Shown here: one piece after another, positions 38,844 through 50,165 of the stretch
Position numbering within the stretch: the stretch's first letter is position 1
Layout of the letters: every line of letters begins with the position of its first letter
Assembly: GCA_036583965.1 (NCBI GenBank)
Contig: JAZBQD010000014.1
Coordinates: forward strand, 66,866,395 to 66,930,394
Reading direction: 5' to 3'
Source of the DNA: Prunella strophiata
Lineage: Eukaryota > Chordata > Aves > Passeriformes > Prunellidae
DNA length: 64,000 nt
Made by a program: the position numbers and the translations under genes
The notes under the pieces: model-generated
Databases searched by the model: none
The model's input: the letters and a program-made list of their open reading frames with translations, nothing else
What the model was told of the DNA's origin: nothing

Positions 38844-40861
38844 GAGAGGAAAAAGCCAGATATGTTCTCTATTTGCCTTGCTGCCTGATAAACAAGAGAA
38901 AAACAACTCAGATGTGCCAGGTGCAAACTTACTGCTGCTTTTCTGTGAAATTTAAAGACGAGACTTCAGTAAAGGCCATTCAATAAATATCTGCTGTAGC
39001 TAATCAGAGCAATCTGAATGCTGGAACTAGCTTTGCATGTCTGCAATGGGACAAATCAGATACCTGCTTATAGCACTCCAGAGTTCCCAACACTTGGGCT
39101 CTAAAAGACATAATCAAAATGTTTCATGAGGTGTAACTTGCACAACTTAATAATTAAAGAAACGTCTCAGACTCTGTGCACGTGCTCCAGCAAGAATGGT
39201 GCCACTCAGAAATAAATTGCATGTCTGCTTAAGATTCTTCCCCAGCAGTACTAGAATCTGTCCAGTAAAATGATACGAACTTAATTTGCCATAGTACTAA
39301 TTTACATTGCTATTAATGAGAACACAAGTTTTAAATCACAGACATGGAAGTACTATTGTGCATCCAGCTTATTTCGACTCCACTCAGGGTGATAAGGCAT
39401 TCTCTAGACAATTGTAATTATGAGTAATTTGTAAAAGTAATAAGAACTGCTTTTTATTACAGGCAATAAAAATCAATTCTTCATTCAATTATCTTTCCTG
39501 GCTATGATATGATAGCTGCCCTGAGTGAGTGCAACAGGAAAAAAAAAGCTGAAGCTAAGTCCTAAGGAAAATAACTATTAAAGAAACAGACAATAGCACT
39601 GTTAAAAAACCTACAAATCTAAGAATATTTAATCTCCATTTCAACTTCTTGTCACAAAGACATGATAATAAATGTCTGACAATATTGCTATAATCCTTTT
39701 TCCTTAAGACACCAAATTCACATATATTGACATTATTTTAAACATAGGACCAATTTCATTGATTCAGTAGGATAATTCTCATAGTTAGGAGGCAGTAAAA
39801 GTATAAGTCTTCATAGAATCAGAATGGTTGTGAAGAAAAGCATTTTAGATGTAATTAGTTTTCATGCAGTAAAACTTGTTGAATTAGAAGTTAAACATTA
39901 GCTCCAATTTTAGGAGCAATTAGAGCTTAAAATCACAGATACCTTCTATTTAATAACACACAGGGTTTTAGGCAGGAATGTTTTTCACACAGGAATGCAT
40001 CTGGGGAAAAGTCCCTCTTTTTGATTTGTATTTTTTCAGACTTTTCAATCAGAGGTGTCTGGAAACAAAATCAAACAGGTGCTTTTGCATAAAAAGCCCA
40101 TTTAATAAAATAATTTTATATATTTTGAATATTTTTTTCATACATTTTTGGTTTCAGTGCAATTGACACTGAGGAAAAAGAGTGTCAGATTTCCTTTTGA
40201 AGGTGGGACCTGATTTTGTTTATTATAATTTCCTCATCTGCCAGAAATTTGAGATTTTCATGGAAGTGATCAACTGAAGCTCAAATGCAGGAAGATTTGA
40301 GGAGGGGTCACTTTACCCCAATAACTTTGCTCTCCCTTCTTAATAAGGAAAAGACAAGGTACATTTGTTTGAACTTTTATCTGGAATATTATAAATGAAC
40401 AAAGACTGTTTAATGGCGAAACTACTCCAGGACTTTATGAATCCAAAAGGTTTTTGGGGAGCTCATTTTTTACCACCTCTCTAGCATAACACATGTCTGC
40501 TCAGACAGCAGTGAATGTCAGCTTTAGTCAGGAGCCATTTCTGCAGCACTTCATTAAAACAAATCCATATAAAATACATGGTCTGGGTCATCTTTTCCTC
40601 AGCCTTTCTCAAATCTTCAGCTGCTTACTTGTAGTGCATCTCCTTCTTTAAATTGTATTTTAAAAATTTACCTCCTTCTCTTGAGTTCTGTATGTCACCT
40701 ACATAGAAGGGATCAGTAAGAAATTTTCTGATTAGTATTTATAAAAAAATCTTGTTTGTGAATATTTGGGAAGGGTGAGTTTTATGATGTCATGGTAGCC
40801 TCAAGTTTGTGGTAAAATTTTAAGATTCTTCTCTGAAAAGACCTTTGTTAACTGGCAACAA

Positions 40862-40889
40862 TTCTGTTGCTATACCTATAGCAACAGAA
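40862..40889. repeat. 28-bp near-perfect palindrome
   Basis: TTCTGTTGCTATA (40862-40874) and its exact inverse TATAGCAACAGAA (40877-40889) are separated only by CC. Thirteen-base perfect arms with a 2-base centre form a strong cruciform or dyad. The GTTGCTA and TAGCAAC halves resemble RFX X-box half-sites, but the spacing is wider than in a normal X-box. It could be a dyad protein-binding site or a mutational palindrome. Confidence 0.85.
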
Positions 40890-41694
40890 ATGAAGCCTCC
40901 TTCAGTTACATTTTTCAACTAAGTTTTTCTAGGGAAATCTTCTCAAAACACTGCTTTTAGAGGAACATTCAGTTCATAAGTAAAGAAGGAAGCTGGAGTA
41001 AACTGGAATACAAATTTGCTGCCATCAGTAGATTGATCTTGAGTTCCTTTAATTGTTCCCAAAATTCTGATTTTAATCAGATAAATTTGGAGTAAGACAC
41101 CCCCAAGATATTAGCATGAACTATTTAGAAAAAAATCAGGGTAAAATGCTATAGTGAATATACTATTTTCAAAGCATGATGTGTCCAGCTCTGGTGTCAA
41201 CAGCAGGCCAAGCTCTCTTGCCTTAAGAAGTGATTCTGAAGAGGACACTGACATAATCTAATCCCAAAAACTCTCCAGTGCAAATTTGCTGCCATAAAAA
41301 TGGGTGCTCATTATACTGGCAAGATCCAGTTTTAATATTGGCAGGTGTAATGAAATCTTCCTCTGCATCTCCATTCCTGAGCTATACCATCCTTGTTATT
41401 GCACTCCTGAAACTCTCTTAAGTAGGGAACTCAGCATTTGCATAAATTCCCTGAAGATCTATGAAGAAAATGTTCCAAGGCCCTCCGGGGCTAAGTCTGT
41501 CTGGTGAAATATATGAATAAATCTGTCAGTTTTGAATCATTAGGAATGGATGGCTTTAGGGTTGATTTTAAATGGGTGCCAGTATATCTCAGGGTTTTCC
41601 TGAAGGACAGAGGATGGGCAGGAGAACCTAATATTACTCTCCTTGTTTGGATGGGGTTAATGAGAGTGTTACCAGGAATTGTGTGGGAGTTATG

Positions 41695-41815
41695 GAATCA
41701 GAAAATCACAGAATCATTTAGGTTGAAGAGAATCTTTAAGATCATCAAGTCTAACCATTAACCCAACCCTGCCAAGTCACCACTAAACCATGTCCCCAAG
41801 CACCACATCTACAAA
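41695..41815 (-). mobile_element. CR1 LINE 3' end, alternative tail class (antisense)
   Basis: AATCACAGAATCATTTAGGT, TGAAGAGAATCTTTAAGATC, ATCAAGTCTAACCATTAACC, CTGCCAAGTCACCACTAAAC and CATGTCCCCAAGCACCACAT form the reverse complement of the CR1 subfamily tail with the 'caccactaaaccatgtccc' block. This differs from the more common 'ccctgccatgggcagggac' class elsewhere in the window. Divergence is modest and the copy is 5'-truncated at about 120 bp. Confidence 0.9.
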
Positions 41816-42852
41816 GTAAGTAATTTGTAAATACAAGTTAATAGCTATTAACACAGAGAAATAGACACCCAAGCAGTGTCTGCTGAATGTCATACCATTT
41901 ATTCCTAAATTGTTGCAAGCAGGCTAGGTGACATAAATCATTCCTGGCTGTGTTTGCATTTCTATTTTTTCCCTGTAAATTAAAGACAAGTTATATAGGT
42001 GGATAGAAGACAGCATTTTAAAGCACTGAATATATAGGTGTATATTTTCTCAAGTGTATATGTTTTGGTGTTGCTATTGGGAATATGGAATATTGGTAAA
42101 ATTCCCATGAAAGTAAATAATTTACCTTCTCTTAGAAGCCTGAACTTTCAGACTGAATTACATAGATTGTGGCCAAAAGACCTCTCAGTCCCTAAGGTAA
42201 GGAAGGATGGTCTTGTACCATTAGTCCCAGATTTGAATGTGCTGTGTCTGGCTCTTCCTGAGATTCTGTGTGTGATCTTAGGTGAACATTAATGTACATT
42301 TAGGTGAGCAGCCTCAAAAAAGTCCACAAGGCCCATTAATTAATAATTTAGGTCTGATAAGTTGACACAATGAGCACTTCAGTCTATACATTATTTGACC
42401 TAAAGTGAGAAACATTTATGAAAGTCAAAGTTGCTTGACTGCTGTAGGGCTCACAAAACAAAAGTAGCAAAATGTCCCTCATGTGTGCTAACTTAGCTGC
42501 CCCAAGATGCTTAAACCAGCAGAGCTAAACACAGAAATACAATTACAGTGTGATCTGAAAGGCAAAAGACTGGGGGCAAGGAAAAATCCCTTGTCTTCCC
42601 TGGCTTTTTCTGACACTGTAGGAAGACCTTGCTGTTCCTTGCCATCAAAATCTTTCTCTCAGACTCAATTTATTGGGGCAGTGATACTTAAATGAGGCTT
42701 TCCAGGAAGTCAGCTCCAGGATGTCCTCTCCAGGCTGCCCCAGAAGGACTGGTTTGCCACTGAGCTCTGCAGGGAGGTGAGGAAGTGCCCAGTTGATACC
42801 CCAGGGGATGTATTGTGAAACTGCATTCTATAATGGTGGATATAATGGATAT

Positions 42853-42881
42853 ATATCATATCCTTGGATAGGATATGATAT
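42853..42881. repeat. 11-bp inverted repeat at the edge of the GATAT array
   Basis: ATATCATATCC (42853-42863) and its exact inverse GGATATGATAT (42871-42881) are separated by TTGGATA. The right arm is the first part of the GATAT array, so the left arm may be an inverted seed of the same motif. It can form a hairpin on either strand. Confidence 0.8.
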
Positions 42882-42906
42882 GATATGATATGATATGATA
42901 TGATAT
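42872..42906. repeat. GATAT pentanucleotide microsatellite
   Basis: Seven perfect GATAT units in tandem (35 bp). It is probably polymorphic in length. It follows the inverted repeat described separately and is followed by CTATCC and then an A/C-rich tract. Confidence 0.93.
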
Positions 42907-42927
42907 CTATCCAAACACATATTTAAT

Positions 42928-42992
42928 TAAAAAAAAAAACCCAACAAAACAAAACAAAAAAAACCTCCCAAAGAACCAACAAAAACCAAACA
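42928..42992. repeat. A/C-rich low-complexity tract
   Basis: An A11 run, then CCC, AACAAAAC units, a longer A run and ACCAAAC-type units. On the minus strand it is T-rich with G, which explains the Phe/Gly-rich frame there. It is simple sequence, not a gene. Confidence 0.85.
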
Positions 42993-45900
42993 AGTTCTGA
43001 GCTTTGGAAACAAGGGAGAGCCCATAGATTGCCTGTGAAACTGTGCATTCATATTTTGTATGAGCAAATAACATTGAGAACTTGTCCAAGAATATGTGTG
43101 CAGATCCTCTGTTGTGTAATAAGATGGTCAGATAGTCTAGATTTTCTAGAATATTCCCCACCTTCTTACATGCAGCAGTCAGACTCATGGACATGACCCA
43201 CCTTGTCACAAATCCCATCCTGCTGCACACAACCAGCTCTTACAGTGATGTGTCCATTAAAAATGCTTCAAGGAGCTAGTCCAGAGCAATCTTTTCCCTT
43301 TTGACAATTGTTAAAAAAGAAAAAGTACAATTCCTTGGTAACTACACAGATCTGCTGAAATCAGATTTTTCCCTTTCCTATTACTGCCACACTGAAGATT
43401 CCATTTTCTTTAGGGATACCTCAAGAGGCAGCAATCTAGTTTTGAACTATTGCCATCACCTCTCTTAGCTGCCTAGATAACACTGAAAACTGGGGATTTT
43501 TTTTTTTTTTAAATACATAAAAATAATCAAAAAATCACAGGTGCAGGAAAACCAAGAACAATGTAGAGATGACTGCAGTAACAGTAAGAACTCTGAGCTT
43601 ATCCAGCTTTTGCTGAGGAACACAAATAGACACAACTGTGATAAGAAGTTTTAAAATAATATTTTATGTATATTCTGTAATCTGTTTATTAGATGTCTCA
43701 TTTTGAAAAAAAGTAAATTTATTATAAACTAAAAATTTAATACTATAATTTAATGGTTTCTGGGTCTATTATTTTTTTCTTGCTGTCTCACTAAATGGAG
43801 ATTTCTATTAGACAGATAGAGTGCTAATTGTGTCCTGACTATTTTGGTTTCATCCAGTTTTCCAAGTAGTTCTTTGCAGCTATGAATTTCCAGGAAAAGC
43901 AGGCTCCGGAGGAAAAATGCCAATTTTTCTTAAATATGGCATTCTGAAAAAAATATCTCCTTTTCTTTCTTTTCCTTGAAATTATACTAATGCAGGTTTT
44001 GATCAGAAACGAGTCCTGGCCTCCTGCCAGAGAGTCTGAGAGGAGCTCACATCATCTGTGGCTCTGGGAAACCTCAGCTCATCGAGGCACTCAGACTTTT
44101 GTCGTTCTCTGCTTCAGCAGAGTTTGTGCTCGTGGGCTGCTTCAGCAACAGAGAACGTGGAGTAACTCCAGGTTTTATGAGGTTATGCACTTCCCAGGAA
44201 ATGGGATACAACCTAGAATACTCCCCAAACAGCATAAGGACTGTGTGGGATAGAAGATGAGAATAAGGAAGGTAGTAAAGGATTGAGGAGGATAAGAGAT
44301 TTCCTCTGACCCAGACAAGACAACATTCATGGACTAGTCTCATCCTCAACTGGAGAGCTCTCAATTTTCCATATTCTTTTGTCTATTACAACACTGATTG
44401 GTACCTTTCAGCTTTTTTGGAGTTCTGGAAATACCAAAGTGAGCCTCAAGGCCCACAGCTCTGGGGCATCTCAGGCTCACAGAATCGCTCAGATTCTCCA
44501 TATGGATGTGCAAGAAGGCCTGGACTGCCTTATTTCTAGTCCATTGTTTGCTTTCAGGCAAATATATACAGAGCCTACCTTTAGTTTTTAAGGATATTTC
44601 TCCTTAAAGTAATGAAAAAGAAAAAAAAAAAGAAAAGAAAAAGGAAAAAGGAAATGGAAAAACAAGCCAGGCACCGGTGACTGATTAATTTTCTTTTGAC
44701 ACATTGTTTGCATAATGCTTTATTGGAATAGGATAACATTTGCATGAACAAGAAATCCACGAACATGGGCTTTTAATAATCAAACTGCTAACTTAAGTGT
44801 CATACCAGTGTTTGGGTGATTAATGAAAGGTGTTTATAGCACCACTTATTCTGTTTCATTTCAGCAACTGTGCAAAACTCCTTACAGGGTGTATGACATG
44901 TTGCTCCCTTTATAGAGCAGTCTCCATATGTTCATTAAGGTGGAAAAAAATACGGAAGCTAAATGCAGGTGTCAGCTGAAACCTGCAGAGGATCACTGCT
45001 TCATTGGTTTGTGCTTTCTTCTTTGATTTGCAATTAACATATTTCAGGACTTCAGACATGTTTTGCCTGCTGTCCCTGGGGTACCATCGTTCCCTTTGTG
45101 TGGTTTGATTTCCTTCTTCCTTTTTATTTCTGCTTTTTAAGTATTACATTTTTACAGCAAAGAAAGATATCTGAAGGCAGAAAATATTCTTCTGCATCTA
45201 CCTACCAGTGGGATGGCATATTAGGATATTTGCTTCTTCCCTACTTTTTTTTTAAATCACACAGTTGTCTTAATGCTGAGGACCTTGAAATCCCATGGGA
45301 AGACCATCTTAAATAAGGAATCAAAACAATTCAGGCTCCTCATCACAACTGTGAATTGAAAAATAAGCACACACCATGTTCACTCCCCTAATGGAGACAC
45401 TTTCTGGAGCCTGTATTTAATGATGAAATGCAGCAGGTTTTTACATTTGTATGGTAAGTAATGAGGTGCATCACGTGGGACTGAACTACTGCAGCCATCC
45501 CGAGAGAATCCAGTATGGCCAAGTTTCAGAAAATCTCTGACTGCACTTCCTCCCTCTTACCTCCTGCCTTCTGTTGCCTCCTCCTCCTCTCTTGGCCACC
45601 TCTGCTGTGTTGCAACAAAGGAGTGAGCAATATTAATTTGGTGGGGCTTCTGCCCTGACTTGCAAGGTTAAGAACCAGAGAAAAGCAGCTTAAAAACCAT
45701 CTTCTGTGGAGGACTCCTTTCTTATTCCTCATGAGAGTGGGTGGTGAGAAAAGCTAATGTCTGGGCAGAGCTACCATAGGTCATTCTTTCTGCCCTCAAG
45801 CTGGCCAGAAATCCAGATGAGAAACTGCTTTTGCATATTGGCAACTCTTGTGCTGGTATTTGAAAGGAGGTAGTTGTCATGCTTAGCATTTGCATTTTCA

Positions 45901-46729
45901 GAAGCTAGTGCTCCTACTCAGAGGGGGAAGTTAGTCATCCAAAATCCTGGGGAGAGGGGGGAAACTGGTTATATTTACAGGAGCCAATGTACTAACCAAA
46001 AAACATGGAAACAGAGAGATAGGGATAGGTGCCATGGGTGAGTGAAGACATTTTTTCAGGATTCAGTGTTATCTCACAGACTTTCTACATCCTATGCTGT
46101 TTATGCCAGTATAAATGTCAGTACAGTAAAAGGATGCATCATCCATTTCTTGGACATGATAATATCAGCAGGGCTCATTTCTGTGTTCTTCACATGGCTT
46201 CCTTTTGAAGGTGCCTGCCTCAGATTTTAAATATCAGTTTAGTCTATAAATATGGGACTGCATTACACACTTTCTTGTGTATACATGTCCTTTAATTCTT
46301 TTACCATTCATCTGAATTAATTGTTATAATCAAGCAAGGGAATAATAAGAATTGTCCTCTTGTTTTCACTCTCAGGCCATTTCCCTATCCAGTATAATCC
46401 TAGATCTTCCTTAAAATATTAAAGAAACTGACACTTATTAGAGAAATTATGAGCTACCCCTTTCTGAAACACTCTTTTTGTATCTCCTCACTGTAAGCTT
46501 ATTTAAGTGCTGAAGCTTCTAAGGTGCTAAATTTGCCTTGACCATTACTGTTATTGCTGATGAGGTAAGAATGGTTGAAAACATTCAAACTGAGGAAGAC
46601 TTTAACTTTTTTTTTTAAATAGAGAAACTTGTTATGTTTTAGGTTGCATGCAAATTGAACAAGGCATGGATGAGCCATAGATGTTAGAATTCAGTATTCT
46701 TATGTTGAACCTGATTTGTGTTTTTACAG

Positions 46730-46887
46730 GGCAACCTTTTGCACAAGTCCCATACTGTAAAAAAACTGCTGTGGCTGCCATGACACAGACATATAAGTGT
46801 GAGGATACTCATTATTCCAGCTACTTTTTACACCTGATGCATAAGATCCTCCCCAATAAAATTATTAGGCTCCTTATCATAGTTCAG
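46730..46887 (+). other. Weak candidate internal exon
   Basis: An acceptor (TGTGTTTTTACAG ending at 46729) and a strong donor (TTCAG|GTAAGA at 46888) bound 158 bases. They are open in one plus frame: two bases, then 52 codons, ending in phase 0. The peptide contains QPFAQVPYCKKTAVAAMTQT early on and a hydrophobic end (KIIRLLIIVQ). I recognise no family. Its exit phase does not match the entry phase of the better candidate at 50166, so the two could not be adjacent exons in these frames. Chance is a fair explanation. Confidence 0.15.
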
Positions 46888-47894
46888 GTAAGAGGTCTGC
46901 ATGTTAAACAGCTGAGATTGCATTGAACTGGTGTATCTGGGCATAGCTGCTTGTTGTCAAAAGGGCCTAGGTACAAATGTTGGGATTGTTTTTTCCTCCA
47001 GAGAGAGTCCAGTCCATGAAACAAAACATATTTGAACCTGGGTATTCTCTTCTTCTCAGCTTATCAGCAACAAACTTTGGAAAGGATAGATGCATATATG
47101 ACATAAAATGCTAAAGAATGAACTGAGCTTATTTTCCTCTTGAGGATCTTTAAAATCAAGAAGTTTGAGAATAGCCTGATAAAAATAAATAGATTATTTA
47201 TTGGATCTTGAATTGTTGTCCCTCTAATTGTTGTTTATGCTTATTTTCATCTAATATCTCATTTGAAAAATTTGACTGATTTTATTCTCAAATCTTTCAA
47301 TTTTCTTCTATCTGGCTAGGTAAGGAAAGTGGGAATAGAAACAGAGATAAAAAACCCCTGCAAGTTTGTTTTTAGGCTATCTTTCCTTTGGGGCAGAACT
47401 TGTTGGTGAATGACAGCTGTTGTTACAACACCTCAAAAATACAGAACATCTCTTTACATAACAATGTCTTAAACAGATTTCAGAAATGCTATTTGCAGGG
47501 AATAGTGTAAGCCTGGGTGGGCTCAGCTGTCTGTATTACACTTTTCCTCTTTAAAAGCAGTATTTAAACACACAGTGGCCAGAGTAATTTATGGAGTAAA
47601 CCCTGAAAAATTCTAAATCAGGATTAGTGTCTATTAACTCTATTAAGTTCTATTTGGCAGTCAACCAAAGTATCAACTGAGCTCACATTCCTCTTTATCC
47701 GGTAACTAATACTGGAAAAGCCACATGTACAATATCAAGTGAAAAAAGGTGTCCAGGGTAATGCTGCAACTATCAGGCCAAATTCTCTGCTGGCATAACT
47801 CACAGCATTTCCAAGCCAGATCTTTCAGAACAACCCGCCTGTCTCAAATTAATTTTTTGTATTCACTTTTTAATAAGCAACTTTCCAAGCAACG

Positions 47895-47954
47895 AGGGTT
47901 TTTTAGCTGCATGACTCCTATTAAAGTCAATAGGAGTCATGTGGCTAAAACCCT
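47895..47954. repeat. Long imperfect hairpin (inverted repeat)
   Basis: The inner arms are perfect: CATGACTCCTATT (47910-47922) and AATAGGAGTCATG (47929-47941) around the 6-base loop AAAGTC. Beyond two mismatched or wobble positions, TTTTAGC (47901-47907) pairs with GCTAAAA (47944-47950). AGGG then pairs with CCCT after a 2-base offset. The centre resembles the 'cccattgaagtcaatggg' motif that recurs in archosaur genomes, so it is probably the remnant of an old palindromic repeat. A transcribed copy would fold as a short miRNA-like stem. Confidence 0.85.
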
Positions 47955-48189
47955 ATGTGATGCTTGAATTTATTGGAAATTGGCATCTGCTGCTGAGAGC
48001 ACTTCTATTGTTTGGTCTTCCTGCCCAATCATCACTTTCTGCCTGGCCTTGTAGCCCCTTGTGCTCCTACTTGCTGGAATCTCCATGCCTAACCTTTCTA
48101 TTCCTTCCCCAATATCCTTTCACACTAAAAATAAAAGTGCCTCCTCTGTGGAATCATTAGTGCCTCATGCCCTTTTGTTTGGATTTTCT

Positions 48190-48285
48190 GTGCACGGCCT
48201 CTTTGTTTGGCCTCGGCTGTTGCTGAACTTTGCTGTTGGCTGCTCTGAATCGCTGCATTGTTCGTGCAATCACTGACGTTTGCAC
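48190..48285. other. CpG-retaining patch, possible conserved non-coding element
   Basis: Five CpG dinucleotides fall in under 100 bases, while the flanks have almost none. The words GTTCGTGCAATC, TGACGTTTG and TTGCACAAT (C/EBP-like) lie close together. There is no reading frame of note. CpG retention suggests germline hypomethylation or selection. The call rests only on composition. Confidence 0.2.
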
Positions 48286-48698
48286 AATCCTGCAGGATCT
48301 GGGTGGATGAAAGGTGCTCTGCACACAAAAGCCTGGCTCCTTTCAATTTCATTCTGAAATGATAGGGGTTAAAATACCTTCAAGTGGGTCTGATATCGTC
48401 GCTTTACTGAAAAATGAGCTTCTAGCAGGTGTTATCAATTATTACCTGGGAATTTCTTGCTTCCTCAAAATGGTGTTATTCAGCTGGAAATATGTTCCAT
48501 TGCAGTTTCTCTGAGAAGTTTTAATCAGTGTGAATGTGGGCTTGCAAAACCAACCATTAGAGCATTGTTGTAGCATTTACTCACCAATAACTGAAAGAAA
48601 TGTATATTTTGTTAAAAATACTAAACCAACTTTTTGCTTGGTTCCCTATACATTTTATATGGACATGCATATGGACAGTTTTCTAATTTGTATATTTG

Positions 48699-48794
48699 TC
48701 ATAGAATCATAGAGAGATTTGGGTTGGAAGGGACCCTAGAGATCATCAAGTTCCAACCCCCCTGCCATGGACAGGGACACCTTCTACCAGACCC
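48699..48794 (-). mobile_element. CR1 LINE 3' end (antisense)
   Basis: TCATAGAATCATAGAGAGAT, TTGGGTTGGAAGGGACCCTA, GAGATCATCAAGTTCCAACC, CCTGCCATGGACAGGGACAC and CTTCTACCAGACC match the antisense CR1 3' end closely, including the terminal tail. The copy stops abruptly at ACCAGACCC. A sense-oriented CR1 tail-like word follows at once (48796-48828). Confidence 0.93.
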
Positions 48795-48795
48795 A

Positions 48796-48828
48796 AACTC
48801 AAACCAATCTGTGATTCTGTTCTATGTC
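48796..48828 (+). mobile_element. CR1 tail-like scrap (sense)
   Basis: AACTCAAACCAATCTGTGAT followed by TCTGTTCTATG resembles the last 30 bases of sense CR1 ('aacccaaaccattctgtgattctatg') with a few changes. It directly abuts the antisense copy at 48699-48794. It may be the end of a separate truncated insertion or a rearranged piece. It is too short for certainty. Confidence 0.45.
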
Positions 48829-50165
48829 AATAAAGAAGATTTATTCTTCTCCCAAAAGTGTCTCTGAATATCTGAGTTAAAAAAAATAAAATATATATAT
48901 ATTTAATGGCAATCTACTAGAGTTTACAAACAGTTTTAAGAACACTGTGTAGGAAAATTGCTAATGATTAAATCTGAGTGTTGTACAGCTGTGCAATAAA
49001 GGGTAGAGGCTGTCCAGTATTCTAAAGAGAAAGTGTAATTCAGATTCCTTCAGGTACTAAATTAAAAAAAAAAATAAATCTTAGGATTGAAAATCAAATC
49101 TATCAGGCAGCACTCGTCAAGCAACTTGTCAGCCAGTCTGACTAAAGTAATATGAAGATTATCTTCAAGGAAGATCTTGAAGAACAACAGAATGAATACA
49201 GAACTCTTCTGGGACAGTTGTTGAAAAACTTATATTTTAACACGGATGTACTACATGAGAAAACCTGCAGTGTTTCCCTGTAAGGAAATTTTACATTTTT
49301 TTTCAGGCCATTATAGACTGAAAAATCTTTAAAAAAATATCATTTTTATTCATTGAGTGGCTTTAATGCTTATCTAGGGATCCCAGTTCTTCAGAAGCTT
49401 ATTTTTCTGTCAGAGGTGCAACACTTGTGGTGCAAATGTCAGTCCTTGAACATCCTTCTTTGCCCTCATTATTTGGGAGTGTGCTAAGATAAAAGGAGTC
49501 CTTGTCTCTTATGCCTCTTTCCTCCCCAGTCTTGCTTCTCTTACAACCAGAATAATGTGAGTTAGTGGCAAGTGCTGTGACCATCTTTCAGGGTTTACCC
49601 CGAAAAAAATAGATTCATGTTCTTAGTACATTTTCTTGGTAAGGCTGCTGCTGGCCAAGTGAAATTGCAAGTGTGTTTCCATTTGACAGGGTTTAGAATG
49701 ACCTTTGCTCATTTTCCACAGGATTTTCTGTGGAAGATTTACCGTAGCCATGTTTATCAAAGTAGTTTTTTCAGATTTTCCACTTTTTTGAAGTCCAGTG
49801 TTTGGCCTAAGAAATACTTTGTTAGTAAACCAAAGACACCAGAATCTATCAAAGATAAATGTGTAAGATAAACACATGCAGCAAAAGTGCTGATAGTAAT
49901 ATTAACATTTTGTAAAGGAAGAGTGGATCAGAGACGTGTTTTTGAAGAAAAATTAAGAAACTTTTCATTAAGAAAAATATTTTATCTGACATAAATCTGA
50001 CCTGAGCTAAATTTGAACTGCCCTGGAGAAAGCAAAAATCTGTGCCACACTGTGGGACATCCAAACTAAGCAATCCCCCAGATAAAAGATTTAGCACAAA
50101 GTTAGTTTTAAACTAAAGAAGACCAGCACTTTAATCTTTTTGCTTGATTTCCCTTTCAAACACAG
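48829..50165. other. AT-rich non-genic stretch
   Basis: No gene or recognised repeat. A short TA repeat lies at about 48892-48902. Overlapping frames of 84 codons on both strands at 49617-49877 mirror each other and look like chance. Confidence 0.55.

Larger units (their letters stand above)
38029..41694. other. AT-rich non-genic stretch
   Basis: There is no supportable gene and almost no long open frame. It contains the A27 run at 38815-38841 followed by a short GA repeat, a possible 25-bp CR1-tail-like word at 39811-39835 (TCATAGAATCAGAATGGTTG), and the 28-bp palindrome at 40862-40889. The scarcity of recognisable repeats makes it a reasonable place to look for conserved non-coding elements. 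Confidence 0.55.
41816..48698. other. Non-genic DNA with scattered simple repeats
   Basis: No gene is established. Notable pieces are the GATAT microsatellite at 42872-42906, the A/C-rich tract at 42928-42992, and a purine run at 44614-44654. A GC-richer patch at 43990-44170 holds inverted and direct repeats. A splice-flanked open segment lies at 46730-46887, the hairpin at 47895-47954, and a CpG-retaining patch at 48190-48285. Minus-strand frames at 44074-44561 and 45526-45732 are not recognisable. Confidence 0.5.

Noticed and set aside
39811..39835. TCATAGAATCAGAATGGTTG, similar to the antisense CR1 tail
   Set aside because: Only about 20 bases match and the sequence then diverges completely. 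It may be a minimal stub but cannot be told from chance.
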